From positions 1,540,587 to 1,604,586 of the forward strand of contig NZ_GL622200.1 in the NCBI RefSeq assembly GCF_000185305.1: a stretch of DNA of 64,000 nucleotides. Direction: 5' to 3'. The stretch is from Aggregatibacter segnis ATCC 33393 (lineage in GTDB: Bacteria; Pseudomonadota; Gammaproteobacteria; Enterobacterales; Pasteurellaceae). Under the pieces are notes generated by a model, which ran no database searches, was not told where the DNA came from, and worked only from the letters and a program-made list of their open reading frames with translations. Of this stretch, positions 7,717 to 18,495 are shown in pieces. The stretch's first letter is position 1. The number at the start of each line of letters is the position of its first letter. A program made the position numbers and the translations under genes.

Positions 7717-10700
7717 TTAGAACTGCCAATCAAATTTCATCATGACAGTACGCGGGCGTCCGTAGAAATTATTCATCCCGCGGGTACGATTATAGTTATT
7801 TTCAAAGTAAGTTTTATCCGCTAAATTCGTTCCAATCAAACTGAGTTTGGCGTGGTGATTAAACTCGTACTGAATATTGGCATCAAACAGAGTATAACCT
7901 GCTTGTTTAATGCCATATAAGCTACTCGTCGGGCTCTGTGCAGAGATACCGGCCCCAATCGTCCATTTGCTACTTGGAATTCGATAACTGGTGGCAAGTC
8001 GAAACATCTGAACAGGTGTAAAATTACTAAAGTTGTAAGGATCTTTAGCGCCTTTTGCCCGTTCATTATTAATCTCTTCCGCATTTTTATATTTACTTTT
8101 ATTGTAAGTGTAGCCTGCAAAAAGTTGCCAATTTTCTGTTATATTCCCAGCCAACTCTAATTCAAACCCCTTGCTAACAACGCGTCCGATTGGTTTTGCG
8201 ATGGTCTGGAATGACCCGACAGCGCCATTTTTTCCCGGTATATATCCAAAATCAACAACAGTACGATTTTTTTGCTCAACAGAAAATAAAGCCAAAGAGC
8301 TATTTAACTGATTATCAAAGAAGGAACCTTTCCAACCGATTTCATAGTTTGTGCCAATTAACGGAGGTAAAACCGTTTTACTGGTAATATCTACGTTGTC
8401 TTGTTGTTTAAAAATCTTAGTATAACTTGCATAAAGGCTCTGCTCATTCGTCAAATCATAAGTAATACCAACATACGGTGTAAAATGATGCCCCTTCATT
8501 TTGGCAGTATAGTGCTCATTATCCTTATCAATATTTGATTGCGATTGATAGCGCGTCGCTGGCTCACCATTATAAACCGGCGTTTCTTTGCGTTGTGAGG
8601 TCTCAAAATGGGTAAACTGCACACCACCTAATAAATGGAAGCGTTCCGTTGCATTAAAACGAGTGCTCAAAATAACTGCATGTGTTTCATTTTTATTGAA
8701 ATATTTAGCATAGTTATAGCGAGCTAAAACATGGTCATCCGGCTCCTTTAACATCTTATAAACAATTTCATTTGGATTTCCGTAAGCACCATTTTTATAC
8801 TTAATGTTACCGTTACTATCACGTTCCGGAATTTTTTGCCCATTTTTATCTAATTCATACAAAATATTACCGTCTTTATCGACTTTAATTTTATAAGCAT
8901 GTTGGCAATCTGGTGTATAAAGCATATGGTCACCTTTTTCATCATGCTTGTCCCAATCCGGTTCAGGAAGATTTTTATCGGTTGGAGAATAATAATTTCC
9001 TTGCTCATTAGGAACACAACGACCGGCTAAATGCTGATGCACTTGACCAACCTCATCAATAGTACTTATACGATAACGTTTCTGAAAAATTTCAACAAAA
9101 TCTGATTGAATATTTTCATGGTTATAAGCATAACCTACATAAAAATCATGGTCTCGTTCAAAAAGATTATAGTGCCCGGTTAAATTCAATTTAATCCCGT
9201 ATTGTTCGTCCTTTTTAATATGTCGAATTGGTGCGAATGTAAATTTTCGGTTAGTTGTACCCTTATTGTTATAAGCTCTATTGTAGAGATAGTTTGAAAA
9301 ACGATTTTCTGCATCGTTAGTAATACCTGCTTCTTGTAATTTTTTATCAATATATTCTTGTTTATCTTTATCAATACCAGGATCAGCCCAATCATTACAT
9401 AAAAAATCAAGACCTATATCATTCATGCATTGATCAAACCCTTTCTTACGAGCTGCAAGCCGATCGTTTCTATATTGATTAAAGTCGCCTTGGTTAAATT
9501 GATTTTGAGCATAATCTGCCTTACGTTGCTCATATTCTTTCTTTGCTTGGTCACGATATTCTTTTAATTTTTTAAGTGCTTGGTCTTTTGGCTCAAAAGG
9601 AATAATTTCACCTTTCTCGGTTAGAAATCCTTGCGCGTCAGAACCGGACAAACCGGCAGCATGTTCATCTTTGATAAAAAATTGCCCAACTTTTGCATCT
9701 GAATTATTTTTTGTATAGGACGCCTCAATACTAAACTCCCAATCGTTATCAAAAACAAATTTGGTATTAGCAAATAAGTTATATTTATCACCCTTCAAAC
9801 GAGACCAACTCTGTCCTAAATAGGTATTTCGAGGAAGTTTTACTGGATTATTACATGCCGGGCGGGAGGCAAAAGGAGCAACTTGGGGATTTTCACAAGG
9901 TAATATCACGCCAGAAAAATCCGGCACTTCATTAATTTTCTGATACATACCGCCTAAGGTTAACACGCCAACATTGCCTAAATCCACGTCAGCGACACCA
10001 TAAATTAGCCCTTTTTTACCATGCACATTATCTTTAAAAGACTTTGCTTTTTCCCCTACACCAACTAAACGGGCACGAATACTATTATCTTGATTTACAC
10101 CTCCGGAAACGTCCAGTACCGTACGGGTACTACCTCGGTGATCGACCGTTATTTCGCCTAGGTGTTGGAATTTGTCTGTAGGCCGTTTTCGAATCAAATT
10201 AATTGTGCCGCCAGGCTCAGAGTTAGACTGGGTCAATCCTGTCGCGCCACGCACAACTTCAATATGATCATAAATCGCTAGATCCGTGCTAGGAGAAACG
10301 TCTATTTTGGCGGTATAACCTGAACGCCCACCTACATTAGTCGTAATACCATCTTCACCAATTTGATCTACATAAAAACCACGGGAAAGAAAACGAGTTT
10401 GTAACCCTGAATCACGTACAACATTAACACCAGTGGTATTCTTCATTGCTTCTTCAAGAGTATGAATAGCTTTGTCATCTAATTGCTTTTTGGTAATCAC
10501 ACTAACAGATTGTGGCGTATCCTTACCGGAAACTTTTAGTCCAGTAGCTGTTTTCATCGACTTAATTGTATAGCCACGACTACCCTCAGTGGTATTAGTA
10601 TCAGTTTCTTCAATAACATTAATCTGCTCTAAACTGTCCTCCGTATACGCGGTTTGGCAAGTACAAAATAAAGAAATAGAAAGTAGGCTAAGGCGGAAAT

Positions 10701-10731
10701 AAGATGGGGGTGAAAGACGAGATTGATGCAT
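7717..10731 (-). CDS. TonB-dependent siderophore-type outer-membrane receptor
   Basis: A 1004-aa receptor. A signal peptide (to about residue 30) is followed by EQINVIEETD, a TonB-box-like segment, a plug domain (about 60-195, with SVSVITKKQLDD, RGFYVDQI and PGGTINLIRKRP) and a 22-strand barrel ending MMKFDWQF, the C-terminal aromatic signature. Plug features resemble FhuE/FpvA-type ferric-siderophore receptors. It is longer than usual: residues about 375-470 form a highly charged Lys/Glu/Gln-rich loop with predicted helix (KKEYEQRKADYAQ) and a Cys pair, presumably extracellular. A Fur-like site lies 32-55 bp before the start. The ligand is unknown. Confidence 0.88.
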   Translation of the reverse strand: MHQSRLSPPSYFRLSLLSISLFCTCQTAYTEDSLEQINVIEETDTNTTEGSRGYTIKSMKTATGLKVSGKDTPQSVSVITKKQLDDKAIHTLEEAMKNTTGVNVVRDSGLQTRFLSRGFYVDQIGEDGITTNVGGRSGYTAKIDVSPSTDLAIYDHIEVVRGATGLTQSNSEPGGTINLIRKRPTDKFQHLGEITVDHRGSTRTVLDVSGGVNQDNSIRARLVGVGEKAKSFKDNVHGKKGLIYGVADVDLGNVGVLTLGGMYQKINEVPDFSGVILPCENPQVAPFASRPACNNPVKLPRNTYLGQSWSRLKGDKYNLFANTKFVFDNDWEFSIEASYTKNNSDAKVGQFFIKDEHAAGLSGSDAQGFLTEKGEIIPFEPKDQALKKLKEYRDQAKKEYEQRKADYAQNQFNQGDFNQYRNDRLAARKKGFDQCMNDIGLDFLCNDWADPGIDKDKQEYIDKKLQEAGITNDAENRFSNYLYNRAYNNKGTTNRKFTFAPIRHIKKDEQYGIKLNLTGHYNLFERDHDFYVGYAYNHENIQSDFVEIFQKRYRISTIDEVGQVHQHLAGRCVPNEQGNYYSPTDKNLPEPDWDKHDEKGDHMLYTPDCQHAYKIKVDKDGNILYELDKNGQKIPERDSNGNIKYKNGAYGNPNEIVYKMLKEPDDHVLARYNYAKYFNKNETHAVILSTRFNATERFHLLGGVQFTHFETSQRKETPVYNGEPATRYQSQSNIDKDNEHYTAKMKGHHFTPYVGITYDLTNEQSLYASYTKIFKQQDNVDITSKTVLPPLIGTNYEIGWKGSFFDNQLNSSLALFSVEQKNRTVVDFGYIPGKNGAVGSFQTIAKPIGRVVSKGFELELAGNITENWQLFAGYTYNKSKYKNAEEINNERAKGAKDPYNFSNFTPVQMFRLATSYRIPSSKWTIGAGISAQSPTSSLYGIKQAGYTLFDANIQYEFNHHAKLSLIGTNLADKTYFENNYNRTRGMNNFYGRPRTVMMKFDWQF

Positions 10732-10762
10732 TTTTGGCTCCTAAATAAGAATTGTTTTTATT

Positions 10763-10786
10763 TAATGATAACAATTATTATTCTTA
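10763..10786 (-). promoter_or_regulatory. Fur-like box upstream of the TonB receptor
   Basis: The A/T-rich stretch AATGATAACAATTATTATT resembles the Fur 19-mer with hexamers of the NATWAT type, directly upstream of an iron-uptake receptor. Iron repression is inferred. Confidence 0.55.
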
Positions 10787-10960
10787 TAGAAAAGAAAAAA
10801 GATAACCAAATGACTATTCATAAAATATCTTTTTATACAAAAGGACAGTATGGCCTATAGAGCAAAAATATAGCTAAAAGCACCTGCAAGCTTCACTTGT
10901 GAGCCTAAAAACGGTTTATTTTTTCAGTAACACTAATAGCTAAATCAACAAAACATTACG

Positions 10961-12136
10961 TTAAGGCGTCAATCTCAACAACACTAACACCTCATAATGC
11001 GACGTATGTGGGAACATATCGAACAGTTGGATTTTTTCCATTTGATAATGGGTAAGGGATTGCAAGTCTTTGCCCATGGTTTCGGCATTGCAACTGGAAT
11101 ACAAAATAAAGTGCGGTCGCATTTCATTGAGAAATTCAGCAAGCGATTGACCAATGCCGCGACGAGGGGGATTGACGATAACCAGATCGGGTTTGTCTGC
11201 TTGAGCCAAGGCAAAATTTGCCGCATCTAAAGATTGAAAATGAACTTGCTTCTCCAATCCGAGTTGCTGTGCCGATAGTTTCGCGGCGGCAATGGCAGAA
11301 GCGGAGATTTCAATGCCGGTGAGGTGAATTTGTTGCTCCGTGTTCTGCATTTGCAAGGCTTTCAAGCAATGTAACCCGAAACCGCCCACACCACAGAACA
11401 AATCCCAAAGTTGACGAATGGGCAGGTCTTTTATCCATTGTTGTGCCGTGCCGTATAACCCTTCAGCAACCTGCGGGTTAGTTTGAAAGAACCCCTGCGG
11501 ACGAATAAAAAGCGGAATCTGATTAAACCTTTCGGGTAAGGTGTGTTGTTCCGTCAGGAAAATCTCTTTTTCACCCTCGAGAATTGCGGCATTTTGCGGC
11601 TGGATATTCACGCTAATGACGGCAAGTTGCGGCAATTTTTGACGCAATCCCGCCAGTTCACGTTGAATCAACGGCAATTTGGCTTCCGAACGTAACACAA
11701 AGCGCAACATGAGTTGGTGGCTGTGTTGGCTTTCTGTCAATAAAAGATGTTTCAATTCGCCTTTTTGCTTTGCCACGTTATACGGCACAAGGCCTGCGCG
11801 TGCGATGAAATCTTTAAGAAGAGGAAAGATAGCTTGAAAACGTTGTGGATAAAGTGGGCAATCGCATAAATCCACCGCACTTTGTGGCGCCAACGGGTTC
11901 GGCAAGATCCCGAGGATTGGGCGTTCAACTGCGCCACTGACGACCATTTTGGCTTTGTTGCGAAACCCTTCTTGGGCAGATTGAAAAGGGGCAAACCAAA
12001 TCAAATGAGACGTTTCTAAACCCTGCAACTGCTGTTGCAAATGTGCCGTTTTCTGTTCCAGTTGAACGGCATAGGGCAATTCCAACCATTGACAAGAACG
12101 ACAATCGCCTCGTTGATAATGTTCACATTGCATCAT
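10961..12136 (-). CDS. rlmC: 23S rRNA (uracil-747-C5)-methyltransferase RlmC
   Basis: A 391-aa RumB/RlmC enzyme that methylates U747 of 23S rRNA with S-adenosylmethionine. N-terminal cysteines C4, C12 and C15 plus a later DLCDCPLY Cys are the iron-sulfur cluster ligands. The SAM-binding motif [12 protein letters not shown], the NPPRRGIG loop and the catalytic Cys motif [12 protein letters not shown] are present. It is the last gene of a leftward unit, one base after nagZ. Confidence 0.95.
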   Translation of the reverse strand: MMQCEHYQRGDCRSCQWLELPYAVQLEQKTAHLQQQLQGLETSHLIWFAPFQSAQEGFRNKAKMVVSGAVERPILGILPNPLAPQSAVDLCDCPLYPQRFQAIFPLLKDFIARAGLVPYNVAKQKGELKHLLLTESQHSHQLMLRFVLRSEAKLPLIQRELAGLRQKLPQLAVISVNIQPQNAAILEGEKEIFLTEQHTLPERFNQIPLFIRPQGFFQTNPQVAEGLYGTAQQWIKDLPIRQLWDLFCGVGGFGLHCLKALQMQNTEQQIHLTGIEISASAIAAAKLSAQQLGLEKQVHFQSLDAANFALAQADKPDLVIVNPPRRGIGQSLAEFLNEMRPHFILYSSCNAETMGKDLQSLTHYQMEKIQLFDMFPHTSHYEVLVLLRLTP

Positions 12137-12137
12137 A

Positions 12138-13184
12138 TTAATTTTTCGCTGCCAGCCATTGCTGTTGAAGTGCAGTTAGTTTTTGACGATTTTCCAACCA
12201 ACGGGGGGCACATTCCAGTTCCGGCCAAGTCAGTTTTTTGCGTTTGAATAGGCTTTGTAGGCGCTTTTGGCGCAACAAAAAGTGCGGTTGTTTTTCTGAG
12301 AGTTTTAAATTGTCTAAAACTTGGATAACACCGTCCCGTTCATTACAAAGGAGCAACAAATCGCAACCTGCGTTAAGCGCCTGTTCGCTACGCGCCACAA
12401 AATCGCCCATGAATCCTGCCCCTTTCATGCCAAGATCGTCAGAGAAAATGGCTCCGTTGAAATTCAGTTGAGCACGCAAGATGTCTTGTAACCAATATTT
12501 AGAGCCACTCGCCGGTTGGTTGTCACATTGCGAATAAATCACATGGGCCGGCATAATGGCTTGTAGCAGATTTTGTTCGATAAGTTGCTGGAACGGCTGA
12601 ATATCGTGACTGAAAATAGTTTCCTGACTGCGATCATCATAAGGCGTCTCTAAATGAGAATCAGCAATCACATGACCATGTCCCGGAAAGTGTTTTCCCG
12701 TTGCAGCCATGCCAGCTTGATGCATACCGCGAATAAAATTGCTGGCTAAATTCACCGCACTTTTTATTTCACAACCAAAACTGCGATCGCCGATGGCTTT
12801 ACATTGATGTCCAAGATCCAACACCGGCGCAAAGCTCAAATCGATATCAAGTGCGGTCATCTCTGCCGCCATTTGCCAGCCGGCTTCAAATGCCATCTTC
12901 CGTTGTTCAATAGGATCTTCAATCAGTGCGGAAAACGCCTGCATTGCAGGAAGTTGGGTGAAGCCGTCACGAAAACGCTGTACTCGCCCACCTTCTTGAT
13001 CCACTGTAATCAACAAGGGCTTTTTCACCTTTTGTCGCACAGATTGAATCAACGCTTGTAATTGCGCACGGTCGTGAAAATTACGAGTAAAAAGAATCAA
13101 TCCCGCCACGAGAGGGTGTTCCAATAATTCGATTTCTTCTTTTTCCAGCTCGTAACCGGCTAAGTCAATGAGTAGTGTAGACAT
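12138..13184 (-). CDS. nagZ: Beta-N-acetylglucosaminidase NagZ
   Basis: A 348-aa cytosolic glycoside hydrolase family 3 enzyme that removes GlcNAc from GlcNAc-anhydromuropeptides in peptidoglycan recycling. The signature [14 protein letters not shown] carries the mobile loop with the catalytic His-Asp neighbourhood, and the nucleophile Asp lies in [13 protein letters not shown]. Length matches single-domain NagZ. The order hinT-ycfL-nagZ is conserved in Gammaproteobacteria; here rlmC follows. Confidence 0.96.
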   Translation of the reverse strand: MSTLLIDLAGYELEKEEIELLEHPLVAGLILFTRNFHDRAQLQALIQSVRQKVKKPLLITVDQEGGRVQRFRDGFTQLPAMQAFSALIEDPIEQRKMAFEAGWQMAAEMTALDIDLSFAPVLDLGHQCKAIGDRSFGCEIKSAVNLASNFIRGMHQAGMAATGKHFPGHGHVIADSHLETPYDDRSQETIFSHDIQPFQQLIEQNLLQAIMPAHVIYSQCDNQPASGSKYWLQDILRAQLNFNGAIFSDDLGMKGAGFMGDFVARSEQALNAGCDLLLLCNERDGVIQVLDNLKLSEKQPHFLLRQKRLQSLFKRKKLTWPELECAPRWLENRQKLTALQQQWLAAKN

Positions 13185-13185
13185 T

Positions 13186-13539
13186 TTAGTTTAAGCGGAG
13201 ATATAAGCGGTAATTGACGCTATTCGCCGTTGGTCGAGCCAATGTGAGCGGTTGTTTTTGCAGCGGTTGCAATGCCAACCTATGCCAAATAGCAGGCTCT
13301 TCAGCCGTCACGGTCACCCCGTGTTTGTCATACCAAAACAGACGGTAAGCCAAGTTGACCGGCTGTTCGGTTTTATTTTTGACCCAAGCACTGTCACGAT
13401 CAACACTCGCTTCCAGCCTTTCTGCTGCTGGGGCTTCAATGTTTAAAATCGGGCTTTGCGTATTTAATAACGTCGGTGCCTTTGCGCTACATCCCGCTAA
13501 AAGTGCGGTCACAAAAAAAAGGGAAATAGACTTTTTCAT
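13186..13539 (-). CDS. ycfL: YcfL family lipoprotein (DUF1425)
   Basis: A 117-aa lipoprotein ([12 protein letters not shown]; lipidated Cys16). The mature domain is a small beta-sandwich typical of DUF1425, with the [13 protein letters not shown] strand pair. The role is not established. Position between hinT and nagZ, with one-base overlaps, is the main basis for the gene name. Confidence 0.82.
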   Translation of the reverse strand: MKKSISLFFVTALLAGCSAKAPTLLNTQSPILNIEAPAAERLEASVDRDSAWVKNKTEQPVNLAYRLFWYDKHGVTVTAEEPAIWHRLALQPLQKQPLTLARPTANSVNYRLYLRLN

Positions 13540-13889
13540 TATTTATCCAACATTTTACCTAAAGGCTCACCGCCAACGAGATGCATATGTAAATGGAACA
13601 CTTCTTGTCCGCCGTGTTTGTTACAGTTGACAATCAAACGATAACCGTCTTGCGCAATGCCTTCTTGTGCAGCAAGTTTAGCCGCAACCGTGAACAGACG
13701 ACCTAAGGTCACTTCATCTTGTTCGGTCACATCGTTTACAGTTGGAATGAGCTTGTTTGGAATGATTAAAATATGGGTTTTGGCTTGTGGTGCAATATCG
13801 CGAAATGCGGTGACAAGTTCATCTTGATAAACGATATTCGCAGGAATTTCTTTGCGGATAATTTTGCTGAAAATAGTTTCTGCTGCCAT
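13539..13889 (-). CDS. hinT: HIT-family purine nucleoside phosphoramidase HinT
   Basis: A 116-aa histidine-triad hydrolase that cleaves adenosine 5'-phosphoramidates. The motif HLHMHLVGG holds the triad, and [19 protein letters not shown] is the conserved N-terminus. I chose ATG at 13889 over the in-frame ATG at 13928 because AAGGAGAAAATC is an ideal ribosome site right before it and homologues begin there. It heads the leftward unit hinT-ycfL-nagZ-rlmC. Confidence 0.93.
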   Translation of the reverse strand: MAAETIFSKIIRKEIPANIVYQDELVTAFRDIAPQAKTHILIIPNKLIPTVNDVTEQDEVTLGRLFTVAAKLAAQEGIAQDGYRLIVNCNKHGGQEVFHLHMHLVGGEPLGKMLDK

Positions 13890-14198
13890 GATTTTCTCCT
13901 TAAAAAATATTGCGTTTTGTGACCGCACTTTTTAACAGAAAACCACTAAAATAGCAATTTATCAGACCATCTTTGATGTCATCGAGAAAGGCTGTTTACT
14001 ACACCGATCTAATTATTGACAAAGAACAAAATTCTCGCATTAAAAAGGAGAAATATTTTTACTTTGCGGGGGAAAGAAAATATAATTAACAAAGCTTATA
14101 AATTTTCAAATTTTTTTAAGTTTCTAGGTCTTTTTTTGTAATACAACGTTGCGAACGGCGGTATTTACTGGGTCAAATTATAAAAAAGGAATTCTGAA
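13890..14198 (+). promoter_or_regulatory. focA upstream region with FNR-like site
   Basis: This 309-bp gap holds hinT promoter sequence on the left and focA control on the right. TTGACAAAGAACAA at 14016-14029 matches the FNR consensus at 8 of 10 fixed positions. A long A/T-rich tract (14090-14130) follows. The ribosome site AAAAAGGAATTCTGA precedes focA. Confidence 0.4.
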
Positions 14199-15050
14199 AT
14201 GAATACCGAAACGTCCAAAACAACGTGTATGGTCTCTCCGGCAGAAATAAGCCAAATTGGCGAAGACGTCGGCGTTTATAAGGCCACTAAGAAACAGATT
14301 TTATCCTTTTTCTCTGCAATTCCGGCGGGCGCGTTTATCGCTTTAGCATTTGTTTTCTACACCACAACACAAACAGGAAATGTCGGTGCTTCGTGGGGAT
14401 TAACCAAGTTGGTTGGCGGAATTGTATTCTCTCTTGGCGTGATTATGGTCGTGGTTTGCGGCTCTGAATTATTCACCTCATCAACCATGACAACTGTCGC
14501 CCGTGTAAGCGGACGAATTAGTAGTTTTCAAATGCTGCGAAATTGGATAGTGGTTTATTTCGGCAATTTCGTTGGCGCACTTTTTATTGTCTTTCTTATT
14601 TGGTTTGCAGGTCAAACAATGGCAGCCAATGGGCAGTGGGGACTCACTATTTTAACGACTGCTCAACATAAAATTCACCACACATGGTTTGAAGCTTTTT
14701 GTTTGGGGATCTTGTGTAATGTGATGGTGTGTATTGCCATTTGGATGACCTACGCAGGAAAAACATTAACAGATAAAGCATTTATTATGATTTTACCTAT
14801 TGCTTTGTTTGTTGCCTCAGGATTCGAGCACAGTGTAGCGAATATGTTTATGATCCCAATGGGAATTATGACCGCACACTTTAGCGCCCCGGAATTTTGG
14901 CAAGCAATTAATATCGATCCTCAACAGTTCGCGGATTTAGATCTTTATCATTTTGTGGTGAAGAATTTAATTCCGGTGACATTGGGGAACATTGTTGGCG
15001 GTGGTTGTTGTATTGGATTGGCCTTATGGTCAATCAACCGACCTCATTAA
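14199..15050 (+). CDS. focA: Formate channel FocA
   Basis: A 283-aa formate/nitrite transporter family protein with six membrane helices. Conserved blocks include SFFSAIPAGAFIALAFVFY (TM1), GSELFTSSTM, GILCNVMVCIAIWMTYAG and the SGFEHSVANMFMIP segment carrying the pore histidine region. FocA moves formate across the inner membrane during mixed-acid fermentation. It lies directly before pflB, the classic focA-pflB unit; the PflB N-terminus also gates FocA in E. coli. Confidence 0.95.
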   Translation: MNTETSKTTCMVSPAEISQIGEDVGVYKATKKQILSFFSAIPAGAFIALAFVFYTTTQTGNVGASWGLTKLVGGIVFSLGVIMVVVCGSELFTSSTMTTVARVSGRISSFQMLRNWIVVYFGNFVGALFIVFLIWFAGQTMAANGQWGLTILTTAQHKIHHTWFEAFCLGILCNVMVCIAIWMTYAGKTLTDKAFIMILPIALFVASGFEHSVANMFMIPMGIMTAHFSAPEFWQAINIDPQQFADLDLYHFVVKNLIPVTLGNIVGGGCCIGLALWSINRPH

Positions 15051-15136
15051 TCGGTTCACAAAAGGAAGGAAACCTAAGTCGTTCGTTTCCTTCCTAAACA
15101 GGTTTATTTTTATCAATAATCTAAAAGAGGAATGTT

Positions 15137-17449
15137 ATGACTCAATTAACAGAAGCTCAACAAAAGGCTTGGGAAGGTTTTGTCGGTGGTGATTGGCAAA
15201 ATGAAGTCAACGTGCGTGACTTTATCCAAAAAAACTATACACCGTATGAAGGAGATGAATCTTTCTTAGCCGATGCAACCCCTGCAACAACTGCGTTGTG
15301 GGATAAAGTCATGGAAGGAATCAAAATCGAAAACAAAACGCACGAGCCGTTAGATTTTGACACAGACAACCCATCAACCATCACTTCTCACAAACCTGGC
15401 TATATCAACAAAGAATTAGAAAAAATCGTTGGTCTTCAAACTGATGCCCCGTTAAAACGGGCCATTATGCCATACGGTGGTATCAAAATGGTTAAAGGCT
15501 CTTGTGAAGTTTATGGTCGTCAATTAGATCCTGAAGTAGAACATATTTTCACTGAATATCGTAAAACCCATAACCAAGGTGTGTTCGATGTATATACACC
15601 GGATATCCTTCGTTGCCGTAAATCAGGCGTGTTAACCGGTTTACCGGATGCTTACGGTCGTGGTCGTATTATCGGTGACTATCGTCGTTTAGCCGTTTAC
15701 GGTATCGACTATTTAATGGCCGATAAGAAAAAACAATTCGACTCACTCCAAGCAAGACTAGAACGTGGTGAAGACATTCAAGCGACTATTCAGTTACGTG
15801 AAGAAATTGCTGAACAACATCGCGCATTAGGCAAAATGAAAGAAATGGCAGCCTCTTATGGTTTCGATATTTCTAACCCGGCGACTAACGCACAAGAAGC
15901 TGTTCAATGGACTTACTTTGCTTACTTAGCAGCGGTGAAATCACAAAACGGTGCGGCAATGTCTTTCGGTCGTATTTCTTCCTTCTTAGATATTTATATC
16001 GAACGTGATTTGAAAAACGGCAAAATCACCGAACAAGAAGCACAAGAATTAATCGACCACTTAGTCATGAAACTTCGTATGGTACGTTTCTTACGTACTC
16101 CTGAATACGATCAATTGTTCTCCGGTGACCCAATGTGGGCAACCGAAACCCTTGGTGGTATGGGCTTAGACGGTCGTACATTAGTGACCAAAAATAGCTT
16201 CCGTATTTTACATACCCTTTACACTATGGGCCCATCTCCGGAACCAAACTTAACTATCCTTTGGTCTGAAAAATTACCTGAAGCATTCAAACGTTACTGT
16301 GCCAAAGTGTCTATTGATACTTCCTCAGTACAGTATGAAAACGATGACTTAATGCGTCCGGATTTCAACAGTGATGACTATGCGATTGCTTGTTGTGTAT
16401 CACCAATGGTAGTGGGTAAACAAATGCAATTCTTCGGTGCCCGTGCGAACTTGGCAAAAACCTTGCTATACGCAATCAACGGCGGTATCGATGAGAAAAA
16501 CGGTATGCAAGTCGGTCCGAAAACCGAACCAATCAAAGATGAAGTGCTTGATTTCGACACCGTAATGACCCGCATGGACAGTTTCATGGATTGGTTGGCA
16601 ACACAATATGTGACCGCCTTGAACATCATCCACTTCATGCATGACAAATATGCTTATGAAGCCGCATTAATGGCATTCCATGATCGTGATGTCTATCGCA
16701 CTATGGCTTGCGGTATCGCAGGACTTTCCGTTGCAGCCGACTCTTTAGCTGCAATCAAATACGCGAAAGTCAAACCAATTCGTGGCGATATCAAAGATAA
16801 AGAGGGCAAGGTTGTGGCATCTAATGTCGCTATTGACTTTGAAATCGAAGGTGAATATCCGCAATTTGGTAACAACGACCCTCGCGTAGATGACATCGCC
16901 TGTGACTTAGTTGAACGTTTCATGAAGAAAATTCAAACCCACAAAACTTATCGCAACGCAACTCCGACACAGTCTGTACTTACTATCACTTCTAACGTGG
17001 TATATGGTAAGAAAACCGGTAATACACCGGACGGTCGTCGTTCTGGCGCACCATTCGGACCGGGTGCAAACCCAATGCACGGTCGTGACCAAAAAGGTGC
17101 GGTAGCGTCTTTAACTTCTGTGGCTAAATTACCATTTGCTTACGCGAAAGACGGTATTTCTTATACCTTCTCTATCGTACCAAATGCCTTAGGTAAAGAA
17201 TACGAAGCACAAAAACGCAATCTTGCCGGTTTAATGGACGGTTACTTCCACCACGAAGCGGAAGTGGAAGGCGGTCAACACTTGAACGTTAACGTGATGA
17301 ACCGTGAAATGTTGTTAGATGCGATGGAAAATCCGGAAAAATATCCGCAATTAACCATTCGTGTTTCCGGTTATGCCGTACGTTTCAACTCGTTAACCAA
17401 AGAGCAACAACAGGACGTTATCACCCGTACATTTACACAATCAATGTAA
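15137..17449 (+). CDS. pflB: Formate C-acetyltransferase (pyruvate formate-lyase)
   Basis: A 770-aa glycyl-radical enzyme that splits pyruvate and CoA into acetyl-CoA and formate. The adjacent active-site cysteines are in [12 protein letters not shown] and the radical glycine is residue 745 in [10 protein letters not shown], 25 residues from the end. The length is about ten residues over E. coli PflB. Expression requires PflA, encoded downstream. GrcA, encoded at 3 kb, duplicates its C-terminus. Confidence 0.98.
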   Translation: MTQLTEAQQKAWEGFVGGDWQNEVNVRDFIQKNYTPYEGDESFLADATPATTALWDKVMEGIKIENKTHEPLDFDTDNPSTITSHKPGYINKELEKIVGLQTDAPLKRAIMPYGGIKMVKGSCEVYGRQLDPEVEHIFTEYRKTHNQGVFDVYTPDILRCRKSGVLTGLPDAYGRGRIIGDYRRLAVYGIDYLMADKKKQFDSLQARLERGEDIQATIQLREEIAEQHRALGKMKEMAASYGFDISNPATNAQEAVQWTYFAYLAAVKSQNGAAMSFGRISSFLDIYIERDLKNGKITEQEAQELIDHLVMKLRMVRFLRTPEYDQLFSGDPMWATETLGGMGLDGRTLVTKNSFRILHTLYTMGPSPEPNLTILWSEKLPEAFKRYCAKVSIDTSSVQYENDDLMRPDFNSDDYAIACCVSPMVVGKQMQFFGARANLAKTLLYAINGGIDEKNGMQVGPKTEPIKDEVLDFDTVMTRMDSFMDWLATQYVTALNIIHFMHDKYAYEAALMAFHDRDVYRTMACGIAGLSVAADSLAAIKYAKVKPIRGDIKDKEGKVVASNVAIDFEIEGEYPQFGNNDPRVDDIACDLVERFMKKIQTHKTYRNATPTQSVLTITSNVVYGKKTGNTPDGRRSGAPFGPGANPMHGRDQKGAVASLTSVAKLPFAYAKDGISYTFSIVPNALGKEYEAQKRNLAGLMDGYFHHEAEVEGGQHLNVNVMNREMLLDAMENPEKYPQLTIRVSGYAVRFNSLTKEQQQDVITRTFTQSM

Positions 17450-17479
17450 TTTCGTGATAAAAGTGTGTTAATATTTCAG

Positions 17480-17514
17480 CCGCTTACCGCAAGGTAAGCG
17501 GTCTGATTTTTTTG
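17480..17514 (+). terminator. Terminator after pflB
   Basis: Nine-bp stem CCGCTTACC / GGTAAGCGG with a GCAA tetraloop followed by a T-rich tail. It separates focA-pflB from pflA, so pflA probably has its own promoter or depends on read-through. Confidence 0.8.
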
Positions 17515-17612
17515 GGGACATCCCAATTTTGTAAACATAGCTAGGTCATTAAAAACATTTACAAAAACGACCGCACTTTTAACGAATAACGTGACGATTT
17601 ATTGAGGAATAC

Positions 17613-18353
17613 ATGTCAGTTGTAGGAAGAATCCACTCTTATGAATCCTGTGGCACCGTTGACGGCCCGGGCATTCGTTTTATTCTGTTTTTGCAAGGCT
17701 GCTTAATGCGCTGTAAGTATTGTCATAACCGCGATACTTGGGATTTGCATGGTGGCAAAGAAGTTACTGTGGAAGAACTGATGAAAGAAGTGGTCAGCTA
17801 TCGTCATTTTATGAATGCGTCAGGCGGTGGTGTGACAGCTTCCGGTGGTGAGGCAATTTTACAGGCGGAATTCGTGCGTGATTGGTTCCAAGCCTGTAAA
17901 AAAGAAGGTATCAGCACCTGCTTAGACACTAACGGTTTTGTACGTCATTACGATCATGTGATTGATGAACTCATTGATGCAACAGATCTCGTTTTACTTG
18001 ATTTAAAAGAGCTCAACGATCAAGTACATCAAAACCTTATTGGCGTTTCCAATAAGCGTACGCTCGAATTTGCCAAATATTTACAAAAACGTAACCAACC
18101 GGTTTGGATTCGTTATGTTGTCGTGCCGGGCTATACAGATTCTGACCATGACGTACATTTACTCGGTCAATTTATCGAAGGTATGACAAACATTGAAAAA
18201 GTAGAACTCCTTCCTTATCACCGTCTTGGCGCACATAAATGGGCAGCCATGGGGGAAAAATATGAATTGGAAGAGGTAAACCCGCCAACGAAAGAATCTC
18301 TAGAGCACATCAAAAACATCCTCGAAGGCTACGGTCATATCGTCAAATATTAA
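17613..18353 (+). CDS. pflA: Pyruvate formate-lyase-activating enzyme
   Basis: A 246-aa radical SAM enzyme that generates the glycyl radical on PflB. The CxxxCxxC cluster motif is Cys30, Cys34 and Cys37 ([12 protein letters not shown]), followed by the GGE-type SAM motif ASGGEAIL. Length equals the E. coli enzyme. ATG at 17613 is preceded by TTGAGGAATAC. A short GC hairpin (18358-18375) follows the stop but lacks a strong T tail. Confidence 0.97.
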   Translation: MSVVGRIHSYESCGTVDGPGIRFILFLQGCLMRCKYCHNRDTWDLHGGKEVTVEELMKEVVSYRHFMNASGGGVTASGGEAILQAEFVRDWFQACKKEGISTCLDTNGFVRHYDHVIDELIDATDLVLLDLKELNDQVHQNLIGVSNKRTLEFAKYLQKRNQPVWIRYVVVPGYTDSDHDVHLLGQFIEGMTNIEKVELLPYHRLGAHKWAAMGEKYELEEVNPPTKESLEHIKNILEGYGHIVKY

Positions 18354-18495
18354 GTTGGATCGGGGCAACCCGATCTTCAAAAAACATTCCTTTTTATGAC
18401 CGCACTTTTAAACCATAAATAAAACGCCTTTCACATTTACGCTACGTTAAAAGCGCACTACAATAATCTCTAATCTACTTCCTCAAGGATTTCTT

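Noticed and set aside
18358-18375. GATCGGG/CCCGATC hairpin after pflA as a terminator
   Set aside because: The stem is only 7 bp and is followed by A residues, not T; too weak to list as a terminator.
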